From: Aurantiochytrium sp. KH105
Lineage: Eukaryota > Sar > Bigyra > Thraustochytrida > Thraustochytriidae
Direction of reading: 5' to 3'
NCBI GenBank assembly: GCA_003116975.1
Contig: BGKB01000185.1
Coordinates: 1-64,000, forward strand
Length of the DNA stretch: 64,000 nt
Shown: one piece after another, positions 22,001 through 31,505 of the stretch
Position numbering within the stretch: the stretch's first letter is position 1
Layout: each line of letters opens with the position of its first letter
The notes under the pieces: model-generated
The model's input: only the letters and a program-made list of their open reading frames with translations
Databases searched by the model: none
What the model was told of the DNA's origin: nothing
Position numbers and translations under genes: made by a program

Positions 22001-23166
22001 GGCCGGTCATGGCCGTGGCGATACAGGGCGACACCATCGTCAGTGGGTCCTTGGACAAGACGGTGCGCATCTGGAACGCTACGTCGGGCGAGGAGCAGCA
22101 CGTGTTGGAGATGCTTTCTCGTCCGCTCTACAGCGTGGCGATACAGGGCGACACCATCGTCGGTGGGTCCTTGGACAAGACGGTGCACATCTGGAACGCT
22201 ACGTCGGGCGAGGAGCAGCACGTGTTGAAGGGGCACTCTGATTACGTCAAGAGCGTGGCGATACAGGGCGACACCATCGTCAGTGGGTCCTCGGACAACA
22301 CGGTGCGCATCTGGAACGCTACGTCGTGTGAGGAGCAGCACGTGTTGAAGGGGCACTCTGAAAGCGTCTGGAGCGTGGCGATACAGGGCGACACCATCGT
22401 CAGTGGGTCCGTTGACAAGACTGTGCGCATCTGGAACGCTACATCGGGCGAGGAGCAGCAGGTGTTAAAGGGGCATTCTGATTGGGTCAACAGCGTGGCG
22501 ATACAGGGCGACTCCATCGTCAGTGGGTCCTCGGACAAGACGGTGCGCATCTGGAACGCTACGTCGGGCGAGGAGCAGCTCGTGTCGAAGCTCGTGATGA
22601 AGGGGCACTCTGGGCCGGTCAGCAGCGTGGCGATACAGGGCGACACCATCGTCAGTGGGTCCAATGACAAGACGGTGCGCATCTGGGACGCTACGTCGGG
22701 CGAGGAGCAGCACGTGTTGAAGGGCCACTCTGGTCAGGTCAGCAGCGTGACGATACAGGGCGACACCATCGTCAGTGGGTCCTCGGACGAGACGGTGCGC
22801 ATCTGGAACGCTACGTCGGGCGAGGAGCAGCACGTGTTGAAGGGGCACACTAGTTATGTCACAAGCGTGGCGATACAGGGCAATACCATTGTATCACAGT
22901 CACCCAATGAGACTCTTTACTGGAACGCTCGAACGGGCGAGGCACCGGACGTGGATGAAGCGGAGGCATCGACTACACCTGGAACAAACACGTTGGTGAA
23001 CGTTGAGAACGGAACGCATGTGAAGCTTAGCGAGGGCATAGGCTTCACGACGGATCACGGAATCAATAGTAAGGTATCAGCTCGCGAGGGAGGTGTTTAC
23101 GTTATTGGCGACGTTAGCGGGAGGGTTCACATCCTGCATATCCAAGGAATCGAACCTGGGACCTAA
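19051..23166 (+). CDS. NLR-like receptor: TIR-TIR-NACHT-WD40 protein (1,371 aa)
   Basis: This is a STAND-type signalling NTPase with two N-terminal TIR-like domains. TIR-1 (residues about 32-150) has beta-strand cores and an NWELIEAV segment at 92-99. TIR-2 (about 167-300) starts FQVFLSHEWG and has NCLKEF at 246-251, where Glu250 matches the catalytic Glu of NAD-cleaving TIRs. The NTPase has a P-loop GDGGVGKS (383-390), a Walker B VVVLDALDEC (517-526) and a VVSTRPEGEI sensor region. Residues about 899-1,300 form ten WD40 repeats of about 40 residues, nearly identical even at the DNA level. They vary mainly just after GHS and at the residue before D-K-T. Unit 3 is one codon short and unit 7 has four extra codons. 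The ATG at 19,051 is the first in frame. By family knowledge WD40 would sense, NACHT oligomerise and TIR signal or cleave NAD+. The biological role as immune or allorecognition receptor is inferred. Confidence 0.92.
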   Translation: MSWATRLLALFKGGRDDGASAEDEPRDEPPASIAILIVHDPTDETVAEQLVDAIQPRLNVPVRTGSHITEAELEAKNAEVALLLVSKKLEDNWELIEAVAKVLPNSLVPILIDEAMANTKDWIGALAWYISDDLFINFCKPTKDAADWVMAEALAAKGRVVGMPGRRSFQVFLSHEWGKDKWVHKMAIELALRLRDYDIDVWLDAQQVSGSIHGSMADGIDSSTVFLVLATKRYMEKINKGDRSDNCLKEFQYAGNKRFDRIVVAALEEDMTKPGTGWTGRFQLALARQAPVDLSESSCNGTFSDEAIERLANAIRIRIATPEASSDLTPLMRDIYPRLNPCSSEAWAKGKAENYTLGTRSWIIDELCDWYNKNQSAVFILVGDGGVGKSVIMAELCHRGGALKTAEDVKKGKADERVELRRKSSRVRSLWRHSKTERQPISVAAYHFFRHDDGTAASPAEAILSIAWQLCLTVPHFPETLDQVSFEGLREKTLADLFKTILVDPATMLGPDQMRQVVVLDALDECSKSDDVLRKVIRTWKDAMPAWLSLVVSTRPEGEIQRGITNNSLDSKVLELKDEENFRDIEKHIEHLLCDMRDTVEQKNVASCAKILSERSEGLFLWASFLPETLHRMYEEKRGGVLTLQDISHKDAIPDGLGGMFKEYFERLQEKVGGEKMYKMLLAPIVAAREPLSVEQLSAVLQLEQDDMDDIVDDASNLLHRGGDGRVALIHKRMADWLSDKKQSGRHLFVKKKDGHKQLADYCSSSRDGVFSLRHAVFHLVKSGRRAEAFELLNDFAWVKSAISAGDDEAQRRATIGNLIRDCVELGIYFAPESDTPRFLSKAVHALSYDPEELSSQVLARLGHDSKDPLALSLQTPDQPWLEPTCVTLAHPRDFLLHVLKGHSGSVLGVAIHGDTIVSGSNDKTVRIWNATSGEEQHVLKGHSESVWSVAIQGDTIVSGSIDKTARIWNATSGEEQHELGHSGPVMAVAIQGDTIVSGSLDKTVRIWNATSGEEQHVLEMLSRPLYSVAIQGDTIVGGSLDKTVHIWNATSGEEQHVLKGHSDYVKSVAIQGDTIVSGSSDNTVRIWNATSCEEQHVLKGHSESVWSVAIQGDTIVSGSVDKTVRIWNATSGEEQQVLKGHSDWVNSVAIQGDSIVSGSSDKTVRIWNATSGEEQLVSKLVMKGHSGPVSSVAIQGDTIVSGSNDKTVRIWDATSGEEQHVLKGHSGQVSSVTIQGDTIVSGSSDETVRIWNATSGEEQHVLKGHTSYVTSVAIQGNTIVSQSPNETLYWNARTGEAPDVDEAEASTTPGTNTLVNVENGTHVKLSEGIGFTTDHGINSKVSAREGGVYVIGDVSGRVHILHIQGIEPGT
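21741..22945 (+). repeat. Intragenic array of ten ~120-bp WD40-coding repeats
   Basis: Blocks such as gtggcgatacagggcgacac and catctggaacgctacgtc recur about every 120 bp with very few synonymous changes. This near identity points to recent duplication or gene conversion between units. The variable codons cluster at the same few places in each unit, which is not expected from random decay. Confidence 0.93.
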
Positions 23167-24000
23167 TCGTGCGGCTTTGCGTTACCGTGTGCCATGCCTG
23201 CGTGGGTGGGCGATCGACTTTAACTGCTTGTGATCACTTACTGCGATGCAATAGTAATATCTCACTTATAAACTTTTGCTTTTTTTGTTCTGTTATGACC
23301 TCGGAGACTTGTGACGCCGGCGCCGCAACTCCTACAATTGCGAGGAGAGCGCACCTCAAGCACTCTTTTGCTGATGAGAAGCTCTTCCAATTGGTGCTGT
23401 TTCGAGGATCCTTTTTGAAAGACTGCCGACACTTACCTAGGCATGACAACAGTAGCAACTCAAATCCTCCGTCTGCCGACCTTCTTGAGTGGCATCATCA
23501 AGTGTGCTTTGTCATCAAATCGGCGTTCCTTCTTCCCTTTCTTCAAAAATGGGGCCGCAAAGAAGTTTTGGCTGGCATGAAAGAGCCGCGCAAGAATTTC
23601 CGCGGCATCATGACTCAAAATACAAATCTGGATACGACGCGCAGAGGCTAGATGGGACCGACTGCGATTGCTCTGAGCGCCTCGAATTCTCGACTGAAGT
23701 CGACCCATCTAGCCACGGCCAGCCTCGAGTTCCGTGTCTGCCGCGACTCTGCCTCTCATCCCATCGCAGGAACTGCTACAAAAAGTGCCCTTGCCTGATC
23801 GTACCCGTAAGCGTGATATGGCTCAATGACACTTCGGCGCTGGCCTGAATAGTTTCCCAGGGTCGACACCGAGGCCGACGCTCGTCTGCTACACACCTAT
23901 TGCAAGAAGCTACTTCGCCTTGGCGCTACTGATTTGTCTCAAGTATACCAAAAAAGGCAGAGCAATATTGCAGGCGACAACAGGCTTGACGATGTGGCAT
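23167..24000. other. Downstream of the NLR gene, no gene recognised
   Basis: A 160-codon open frame follows the NLR stop but shows no domain, and neighbouring frames are equally long. I treat the stretch as non-coding. The second repeat family begins in or near its right end. Confidence 0.4.
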
Positions 24001-24099
24001 TGGCCCAGCACGCACGCCTCAAAGGGCACAGTATGCATGACCCAGAGCATGACGGCGGTCCTCCTTGCAATGTTTTCTCGCTACACGTAGGCCTTTCGC

Positions 24100-25600
24100 T
24101 TGCTGCTCGTTTGACACCGTGATTGCAAAGCGAGCGGTCGTGGCCGCATCGACTCATTGACCTGAACCCTCCTTGGTCGCCAGCATCGGCTTCAAGAACG
24201 ACTTTCACAAAGTTGAAGTTGCAAACAGCATGACTGTGGGCTTGACGCGGCGCGTGACATTTTGCACAGCGCATCAACGCTACCTCGTTTGTGCCTTCTT
24301 CGACTGCAAGCATTCGTCTTGGCCTCTGGACGCTGCGTAAATTTTTTCTTCGCCTTTCTCGCTGCTGTTCACTAGGTCGCGTCGTTGGTCAGCGCGGGAC
24401 CACCTTTTCGACTCGCGCGCCTCCATTCACCGCAGCTGTCAGACTCAGCCGCAGTCTTAATCTCCGTTCCTCTCGTGGCTCGCTCGCCTTTGCGCCTTCG
24501 CGCGCCTTCGCGCCTCCGCCTCCTCCTCGTCGGTCGGCTCAATCAATCTCCAAGGAATTCCTTGCAGCAAGACGCTGAGGCGAGAACTGCCACGAGCGCG
24601 TGCCTGCCTGGGCACTTCAGAGGGTCTTGACGCCATCCGTCGCCGCTTCCCCCCCGCCCCCACCCCCCCTCTTTCCCACCGCGCGTGCTACCCTGCCACA
24701 TCCTGGCGTCTCCGCGGCGCCAGCCTTCGTGGTCTGTCTGCCACGGCAACGATGTTGTGCAAAACGAGGAGATGTTTCCTTGTCTTGTTTGCAGCGCGAA
24801 CAAGGTTACACGACACCGGCGACAGCATGCCTCGAGCGCTCGGTGTTCAAGTTCATCAGCAGGTGACCCGTTGCCAACGACGAATCGTTCCGCCGTACAG
24901 CGCCAGCCAAATCCTCTCGCACAGATAATTTCGTTGCCCTTCCACCTCTTGCATGCTACGCGAAACAGCAGTAGCACGCACGGACCGTCTCGTCGAATGA
25001 GGTCATTTCAACCGTCGAGCTCTTTGCGTACCTGAGGCCCAGAAGCAAGCTGCAACAAGCACAGTTTAACATTTGTGCGCGAACGATCGTGTCCGCTCAA
25101 ATTTGGGTTTCCATTGCCCCGCATTACGTCTTCAATGGCATCAACAAAAAGATCAGTGCCAGCAGCCGCAATGATAATCAAAAAATACAACGTTGCATCC
25201 AAATTGGCTACAAGACCGCCACGCGCATGAGCAGCGTTGTGTACAGCACACTTTCGCTGCGTCGATCAAGGTTTCTCCGATTACAAGCGCCCGCCAGAGC
25301 CTGGGACGCTCCGGCAGCCTTCTCTTCGTCTGGCTTCCTGCTGCACCCGAGGTCGAGTCGTGATGCAGCGTGAAGAGATCGATTCGTCTCGCTCGTCTCC
25401 GCTGCAGCTCGCCAGACCCAGGATTTCCCCTCCCCGTGCGTTTTGCAGGCGCCGCGTCCACCTTTGCGCCTTTGCGCCGTCGCCTCTCCACGCTTACCAC
25501 GCATCGTCGGGTCAGTTCGTGTCAAGAGCGAGCGCGCGCGCGCCTCCTTGGCTCGGCATCAAGCCTCCAGACTGCGTTATAGCGACCTGGCGTAGCGCCG
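24100..25600. repeat. Two tandem degenerate copies of the ~0.95-kb repeat, right of the NLR gene
   Basis: Matching anchors at 24,131 and 25,081, 24,297 and 25,275, and 24,570 and 25,518 give periods of about 950-980 bp. The same anchors recur left of the NLR gene at an offset of about 7.05 kb. The sequence is GC-rich and degenerate with no conserved frame. The second copy breaks off near 25,600. Confidence 0.65.
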
Positions 25601-25982
25601 AGCATCATCGTCTGTGACCGTCGGTAAAGGAGCGGATGATTATGTCTCGTCTTGTTGGGAGGTAGAGCTGACATGTCTGATGGTCAGCGAAATCAAAGAA
25701 ATGACGTAAACTGGAACCGATCGCCATGACAACATCTTCCTATCCGTTCCATGGATCCATCAAATTATCACTTCCATCCAAACATGCAATGTGCCAAAAA
25801 CCAACAAAGAAATCAGAATAGACCGAGCAAAGAGAATTTACTTTGGAGGGTGACAAGAGGGCGACTGTCCCCTTTAGGGCAAGATCTAATGCGTCGGTCT
25901 TTTGCAAGATCAACTTACGCGACATTCTCTTGTACAGACAGGGAAAATCAGCATCCTGGCAGTTAGTTTACTTTTTCTCAGG
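25601..25982. other. 3' flank of the ankyrin gene
   Basis: This AT-richer stretch follows the end of the repeat and precedes the stop codon of the minus-strand ankyrin gene. It probably holds that gene's 3' UTR. I see no other feature. Confidence 0.4.
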
Positions 25983-27170
25983 CTACGCAACGCAGCGAGC
26001 AAGCATACTCTGCGCATTCGCGAATGCCTCCAAAGAGCTTGAGGCGACAGGTGACAGTTCTACGCCGTACGCGAGAGCGAGTATTTTCGCGGCGCTGTGC
26101 GGCGTTGCACTTGTTGCAGGCAAACTTTGAAGTGCGACACAAAGTTGCTCGCGAGCACGAGCCTCAAGCTCGCGGCGAACGCCTTCGGCTTCAAGCAGGA
26201 CACTGGTACTTATAGTGGACAGGATAGGCAAGCAAAGAAGGCGCTGGTGAAGAGTTTTGCTCCGCGCAATTGCGGCGAGCGCGTTTTCGCGCGTGCCAGG
26301 CTGCCGAAGCATGTTTTGGATAAAGACTTTGGGGAGGCAGCGTGACAGTCTCGGATCTGCTTGTCGAAGGCAAAAGGCGACGGCGTCGTCGCGCTCGTAG
26401 CGAAGCGCCGCTTCGAGGCAGGATGCATCGATCATGGTGTCACCGTTTTCGGATGCGTGCAAAACTTGGCGAGCGCACATGAGGTTGCCGCGAGCGAGCG
26501 CAACACGCAAAGCGGCTGGGCCATTTTCGCGTGCGACACGCGGCGAGGCTCGCAAGAGTCTCGCCACGATGCGCTCGTGGCCGCCCTCGCAGGCCCACTC
26601 GAGCGCTGAGGGCGAAGGCGCGACGGGGCAGGTTTGCGGGAGCTCGAGCAGGGCTTGGACGACGGGCTCGTGGCCATTGCGCGCTGCGATGCGGAGCGCG
26701 TAGCTGTCGTCGGCGCAGACGTCGACGCGGGCGTCGCTGAGAAGACAGCGAACCACATCAAGGTGGCCGCCCTTGGCCGCGAGCCCGATGGCCGCCGAGC
26801 TCTCCGCGCTCGGGTCGACGCTGCAGGTCCATGCCAGCAAGATTTGCACGCATTCCAGGTGGCCGTTCATGGCGGCGCCGACGACGGCCCAGTTGTACAA
26901 GTCGCTCGGGTCTACGCGGTAGTCCTTGCGAAGCGCCTTGAGCACGTCGACGTGGCCCTTTTCTGCGGCGCGGCGGACCGCCTCGTTGCGGCCGGCGCCG
27001 GGGTCCACCTCGGGCCTCGCGAGCAGCCATGCGACGACCTCGGCATGTCCATGCGCTGCCGCCTCGCGCAGACAGGCCTGCCGGTCGAAGCTCGCGTCTG
27101 CGTCTCGCAGCGCCTCTCTCGCGCGCGCCAGGGCCCCCGCGCGGCACGCCTCGCGCGCCGCTGCCTCCAT
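25983..27170 (-). CDS. Ankyrin-repeat protein (395 aa)
   Basis: Consecutive ankyrin-like units of about 33 residues fill roughly residues 15-250. Examples are AAAHGHAEVVAWLLARPEVD, AAEKGHVDVLKAL, AAMNGHLECVQILL, AAKGGHLDVVRCLL and ACEGGHERIVARLL. The C-terminal part (about 250-395) is alpha-helical looking and has no clear match. No signal peptide, membrane segment or enzymatic domain is visible, so a cytosolic binding or adaptor role is the most that can be said. The ATG lies in an alanine-rich N-terminus. The gene points toward the NLR gene and is divergent from the GH31 gene across a 1.4-kb spacer. Stand-alone ankyrin proteins of this type are abundant in protists and their targets are usually unknown. 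Confidence 0.85.
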   Translation of the reverse strand: MEAAAREACRAGALARAREALRDADASFDRQACLREAAAHGHAEVVAWLLARPEVDPGAGRNEAVRRAAEKGHVDVLKALRKDYRVDPSDLYNWAVVGAAMNGHLECVQILLAWTCSVDPSAESSAAIGLAAKGGHLDVVRCLLSDARVDVCADDSYALRIAARNGHEPVVQALLELPQTCPVAPSPSALEWACEGGHERIVARLLRASPRVARENGPAALRVALARGNLMCARQVLHASENGDTMIDASCLEAALRYERDDAVAFCLRQADPRLSRCLPKVFIQNMLRQPGTRENALAAIARSKTLHQRLLCLPILSTISTSVLLEAEGVRRELEARAREQLCVALQSLPATSATPHSAAKILALAYGVELSPVASSSLEAFANAQSMLARCVA

Positions 27171-28575
27171 CTCTCCTCGCGGGTCGCGCCCCTGCCTCCT
27201 TATCAGCCTGCCTGCGCCTGCCGCTGCTCTTCTTGCCTGTGCTGTTGCTGGTCCATTCTCGCTAGCCCTGCTGCTGCTGCTGCTGCTGCTGCCGACGGCC
27301 GCCCGCGCGAGGAGAGGCTGCCGAGCCCAGCCGGAGCTGCCTCCCTGCTCACAGCATCATGTCATGTCATGTCGTGCGAGGCAAGGCGAGGCGAGGCAAG
27401 CCAAGAGAAACAAGGCAAGCCAAGGCCCAGCCGACCCAGTGCGGTGGCCGGCGACAATTCCGCGGCGGCCGAGGACAAGTCCGCGGCAGACTCCGCTCGC
27501 ATCGCCCTGCGCTGCTGCTTCTGCAGCCAGCAGTGCCGTCGCCGCAGCTGCACACTGTGGCTGGCGTCGGTCGCGCTTCGTCGCCCCTGATGACGCCGCC
27601 GCCTCTTCTCCCTCACCTTCACGTTCCGTGCCAAGCCGCCGCCCCTGAAATCCCTTTCCCCGCTCGCTCGCTCCGCTCAGCCCGGCTCAGCTCAGCTGCA
27701 GCTCGGCTCGTCTCCCTCCGGCTCCTCTCTCCCGCTCGCCTCCAGCCCGCCGTGGCCATCCATCCATCCATCCGTCCATCGGTCCATCCATCCATGCATC
27801 CTCCCGATGCGAGCTCGACTTCATCCACCCATCCAACGGACCCGCACACACGCGCGCGCAGCAGGCAGGCAGGTGCAGGCGGCTGGCTCCCGTGGGGCGC
27901 TGCTCGGCTTTCTGCTGCGCCCCCTGTGCTGCTCGCATCAGCCAGCAGCAGCTAGCGTACGTCCCGCACGCGTCGCCCCGTCCTGCTCAAGCCGTGCTCT
28001 CTCCCGCCTGCCTGCCTCTGCCTCGCTGGCCGCTCGTCCCACGCGACCCGGCTGAGAGCGAACGGACGAACGCTCGCACGCGCTGCTGCCTGCGCCTGCG
28101 CCGCCCTGCTCTGCTTTGCCCTGCGCGCCGCCCGCTGACCCGCCCTGCGGAGATGCGATGCGGAGGAGGTGCGGTGCGGAGGAGGTGCGGTGCGAGGGAT
28201 GCAGCGCAGGGCGGCCATGCGGGCGGGGCGGTGCAATGCGGTGCGGCACGTTGCGGCGCGGCACGTCGCGGTGCGAAGAAGTCGTCCATTCTCCTTGCTA
28301 CTACTACTGCTAGTGGCCACACACCCACCCGCCCACTACACTATACATAGGCGACTACACAGCTGCAGCCAGCAAGAGTTGATTCTGTGAAAGAGGAGGA
28401 GAAAGCTGCTGCTGCTCACAGGCCAGCCACGGCCGTAGCAGACCCGCAACGAGCCAGCCAGCCAGCCAGCCACAGCGACCGCCAGCTGCTGCAGCTGCAG
28501 CCGGCGAGCGAGCGCGAGACAGACAGGCAGGCAGACAGGCAGGCAGACAGACAGAGGCCGCCAGGCAAGCCAGCC
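27171..28575. other. Divergent intergenic region between ankyrin and GH31 genes
   Basis: This 1.4-kb spacer is rich in simple repeats: CATC runs near 27,757-27,800, AGGC/AGCC-type pentamers near 27,380-27,430, GGTGCGG repeats near 28,160-28,260 and CAGA/CAGG runs near 28,516-28,555. It must hold the promoters of both flanking genes. Long frames in it follow repeat composition and show no domains. The GH31 frame stays open to 28,387 but without an ATG. Confidence 0.5.
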
Positions 28576-31239
28576 ATGCAGCGCAGGTGCGAGCCCCTGG
28601 TGGCGCACGTGGAGCCCGTCGAGGAAGGCCTCGCGGTCCACGGCAAGCGCGGCGAGCTGCTCAAGGTGCTCGCGCTGCGCAAGGACATCGTGCACGTGAC
28701 CCACTTGCCCGAGGGCGGCGTCTGCGCGCCCGTGGAAAAGTCCTGGGTCGTCGTCGGCGACGAGGGGTGCCCCGAACGCAGGAGAGACGACCACGAGACA
28801 CTCAACGGACCGGAAGACAGTACCGTCGTGCAAACCTCCGTCAGCGACGATGGCGCCGTAGAGCTCAGAACCGACGCCCTCCGCGTCGTCGTCGGCGCCA
28901 ACAAGCTCGGAAGCGACCGCCCCTTTCGCCTCCAATGGTTCGCCAATAACACCGACGAGTCTGCTGACACCACTGCCGCCGCCACCACCACCACCACCAC
29001 CACTACCGCTACGACAGGAGCAGCAACTTCTGCGGCTTCCGCCAAACCATTTGCCGAGGACGCCGTCCTCAGCGCATACGCCTACGAGCTGCCCCATGGC
29101 AAGGCCACCCATCGCATGGAGCGCAAGCCCGACGTCGAGTACTATTACGGCGTCGGCGAGGTCACCGGAAACCTCAATCGCGCCGGCCGCCGCTTCGAGC
29201 TCGCCTGCCGCGACGCCATGGGCTACGACGCCGAAACGAGCGACGCTCTCTACAAACACTTTCCCTTTTACATCACCTACAACAAGGAGGCCGGCATTGC
29301 CTACGGCATCCTCTACGACCAACTCTGCGGCGGCTACCTCGACCTCGGTCGCGAGATCTCCGCCTTTCGCGGCAACTTTCGCACCTACGCGAGTGTCGCC
29401 GGCTTTGTCGACTACTATCTCATTCTCGGCCCCACTGTCGCCGAGGTTGTAGAAAAACTCGGTCGCCTCGTGGGCCGTCCCGCTGTTCCGCCCGCCTGGG
29501 CGCTGGGCTACGTGGCTTCCACCATGACGTATGCCGACGCTCCAGACGCGCAGCAGCGTCTCGAGGCCTTCCCGGCCCTCTGCAAGCGCAACGAAATGCC
29601 CTGCGACGGCTTTTACCTCAGCTCCGGCTACACCATGGACGCCGACGGCAACCGCAACGTCTTTACGTGGAACAAGGACCGCGTCCCGGACCCTGAAAAC
29701 ATGCTTGGCGCATTTCATCAGCACAACATGGGCGTCATCGCAAACGTCAAGCCCTGGCTGCTCGAGGCGCATCCCGAGTATGCCGATATGGAGGCCCTCG
29801 GTGGATTTTTCCGCACAAACAACGACAACGACGACGAATTGCACCACGCGTACCAGCAACACCATCTCGACAACGCCAGCGACGCCACTCCCTATGTCAA
29901 GGGCTGGTTCTGGAAGGGTGGACCCGGCACCTTTGCTTCGGGTTCCTACCTCGACTTTACCAACCCTGTAGCCTTTGATTGGTGGAAGGCCAAGCTCAAG
30001 GAACAGGTTCTGGCTCCCGGCGTCGATGCCGTCTGGAACGACAACAACGAGTACGAGGTCGACGACGATGGCGCCGTCTGCTACCTTAATGACGCTCCCA
30101 TCGCCTCGCTCGGGCGCACGCTTCAGCCCTTTCTCATGGCCCGCGCATCCTACGAGGCGCTTTGCGAAACGCGTCCGGAAAAGAGACCCCTCGTCGTCTC
30201 TCGCTCGGGATGTCTTGGCATTGCCAAGTACGCTGCGCAGACCTGGTCCGGCGACAACAGCACGTCCTTTCACACGCTCAAGTGGAATATTCCCATGAGC
30301 CTTGGGCTTTCGCTCTGCGGTTGGGTTGGCTGCGGACCTGACATTGGCGGCTTCGTCGGCAATGCAGTCACCCCCGAGCTCTTTGTGCGCTGGATCCAGC
30401 TCGGCATTTACATGGCGCGCTTCAGCATCCACTCGTCGAGCTGGAAGGCTTCCGCCGCTAGCACTGCAAATGCACCCAGCAACGCAGACGATACTGCCGC
30501 CGAGACCGAGGTCGCCAACGTCGATGGCTACAATCTCGATTGCACCAACGAGCCTTGGATGTTCCCCGAAATGACCGACACCGTGCGTAGTCTTTTGCAG
30601 CTTCGCGTTCGTCTGCGTCCTCTTTTGCTTAGTCTCCACATTGAGGCGTGGCGCACGAGCGCGCCCGTCATGCGCCCGCTCGCGTACCAGTACGTGACGG
30701 ATGCCAACGAGCGTTCGCGCACCGAATCCTTCGAGTTCACCCTTGGACCGAATCTTCTCGTGGCTGCGGTTCTTGATGCCGATCAAACCACTCGTTCCGT
30801 TTACTTTCCTGGTGACGCTGTTGGCGAGTTCTGGTGCGACCTCGATTCTGGCATCTGGTACAGCGCTGGTACCGAGGCGCATGTGCACGCCCCACTTCAA
30901 GGCCGAGCCTTTGGCGCACCTGTTTTCCTGCGCAATGGTGGGGGTCTTGTTCTCGCCGACTTCGAGGATGCGCGCGTGCGAAACGTCATTCTTGCCGCAC
31001 ACCCAGCGCAGGCGTCGCAGGACATCGTTGTAGAGTGGTACGAGGATCCCACGCCGGGCCAGGAAGGCGTCATGCGCAATGCTTCTGATGTTGCCCATAT
31101 TTGCGTGCGGGCCACCGCGACCGCCAACGAGGTCATCATCAACTCCATCGAGCGTACCGGTCCCCCTGCGCCCGTGGATGAGATCCGCTTTGAGTTGGTT
31201 CCTTCGGATCATCGCCAGCTCATTCAAGCTTCTGACTAA
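28576..31239 (+). CDS. GH31 family alpha-glucosidase (887 aa)
   Basis: This is a retaining glycoside hydrolase of family 31, expected to release glucose from alpha-glucosides. The N-terminal beta-sandwich part carries YYGVGEVTGNLNRAGRRFEL and the FPFYITYNKE segment typical of the family. The (beta/alpha)8 barrel has AVWNDNNEYE, whose Asp after WN is the nucleophile position. It also has QTWSGDNSTSF, whose Asp is the acid/base position, followed by GPDIGGF and later MRPLAYQY. A low-complexity Thr/Ala insert lies near residues 130-155. No signal peptide or membrane anchor is visible, so a cytosolic enzyme, for example in reserve-glucan breakdown, is likelier than a secreted or ER glucosidase. 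I chose the ATG at 28,576 because the longer frame has no earlier ATG. The nucleophile box has Asn where most members have Met (WxDMNE). It faces the dolichyldiphosphatase gene tail to tail. Confidence 0.93.
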   Translation: MQRRCEPLVAHVEPVEEGLAVHGKRGELLKVLALRKDIVHVTHLPEGGVCAPVEKSWVVVGDEGCPERRRDDHETLNGPEDSTVVQTSVSDDGAVELRTDALRVVVGANKLGSDRPFRLQWFANNTDESADTTAAATTTTTTTTATTGAATSAASAKPFAEDAVLSAYAYELPHGKATHRMERKPDVEYYYGVGEVTGNLNRAGRRFELACRDAMGYDAETSDALYKHFPFYITYNKEAGIAYGILYDQLCGGYLDLGREISAFRGNFRTYASVAGFVDYYLILGPTVAEVVEKLGRLVGRPAVPPAWALGYVASTMTYADAPDAQQRLEAFPALCKRNEMPCDGFYLSSGYTMDADGNRNVFTWNKDRVPDPENMLGAFHQHNMGVIANVKPWLLEAHPEYADMEALGGFFRTNNDNDDELHHAYQQHHLDNASDATPYVKGWFWKGGPGTFASGSYLDFTNPVAFDWWKAKLKEQVLAPGVDAVWNDNNEYEVDDDGAVCYLNDAPIASLGRTLQPFLMARASYEALCETRPEKRPLVVSRSGCLGIAKYAAQTWSGDNSTSFHTLKWNIPMSLGLSLCGWVGCGPDIGGFVGNAVTPELFVRWIQLGIYMARFSIHSSSWKASAASTANAPSNADDTAAETEVANVDGYNLDCTNEPWMFPEMTDTVRSLLQLRVRLRPLLLSLHIEAWRTSAPVMRPLAYQYVTDANERSRTESFEFTLGPNLLVAAVLDADQTTRSVYFPGDAVGEFWCDLDSGIWYSAGTEAHVHAPLQGRAFGAPVFLRNGGGLVLADFEDARVRNVILAAHPAQASQDIVVEWYEDPTPGQEGVMRNASDVAHICVRATATANEVIINSIERTGPPAPVDEIRFELVPSDHRQLIQASD

Positions 31240-31505
31240 TGGCCCGCATGGTATAATCATTCGGCTGCTTCAGAGCACCATACATACATTTGACCAAAAT
31301 CGCCTGCAAACTTTTGCAGGATTCATTCGGCCAGCCAGACCTTTTATTATTATTATCATAATTATTATTGTGTTCCTTCATCTATGTGCAAAACAAGTAG
31401 TAGTGCTAAAAAAAAAACCTCTTTTCAATCAACGTTCTTCTAGTCCAGTAATAATGAAAAGTTATTAACGTGGATCCGCAAGGTCTAAATAAAATCCAAG
31501 ATCAG

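Noticed and set aside
23140-23175. tRNA-like T-arm (minus-strand ggtcccaggttcgattcc)
   Set aside because: A good B-box-like word is present, but the T-stem does not pair properly and no D-arm, anticodon arm or acceptor stem can be formed around it. It overlaps the end of the NLR coding sequence.
23169-23651. 160-codon frame just downstream of the NLR gene
   Set aside because: No recognisable domain, weak codon bias and competing frames of similar length. It may be chance.
26634-27648. Plus-strand frames opposite and beyond the ankyrin gene
   Set aside because: They are antisense shadows of the ankyrin frame and of simple repeats, with Arg/Ala-rich products and no domain.
28387-28575. 63-codon N-terminal extension of the GH31 protein
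   Set aside because: It begins at GTG and covers CAGA/CAGG simple repeats. The ATG at 28,576 precedes family-like sequence.
28336-31260. 974-codon minus-strand frame opposite the GH31 gene
   Set aside because: It mirrors the strongly GC3-biased GH31 frame and shows no domain of its own.
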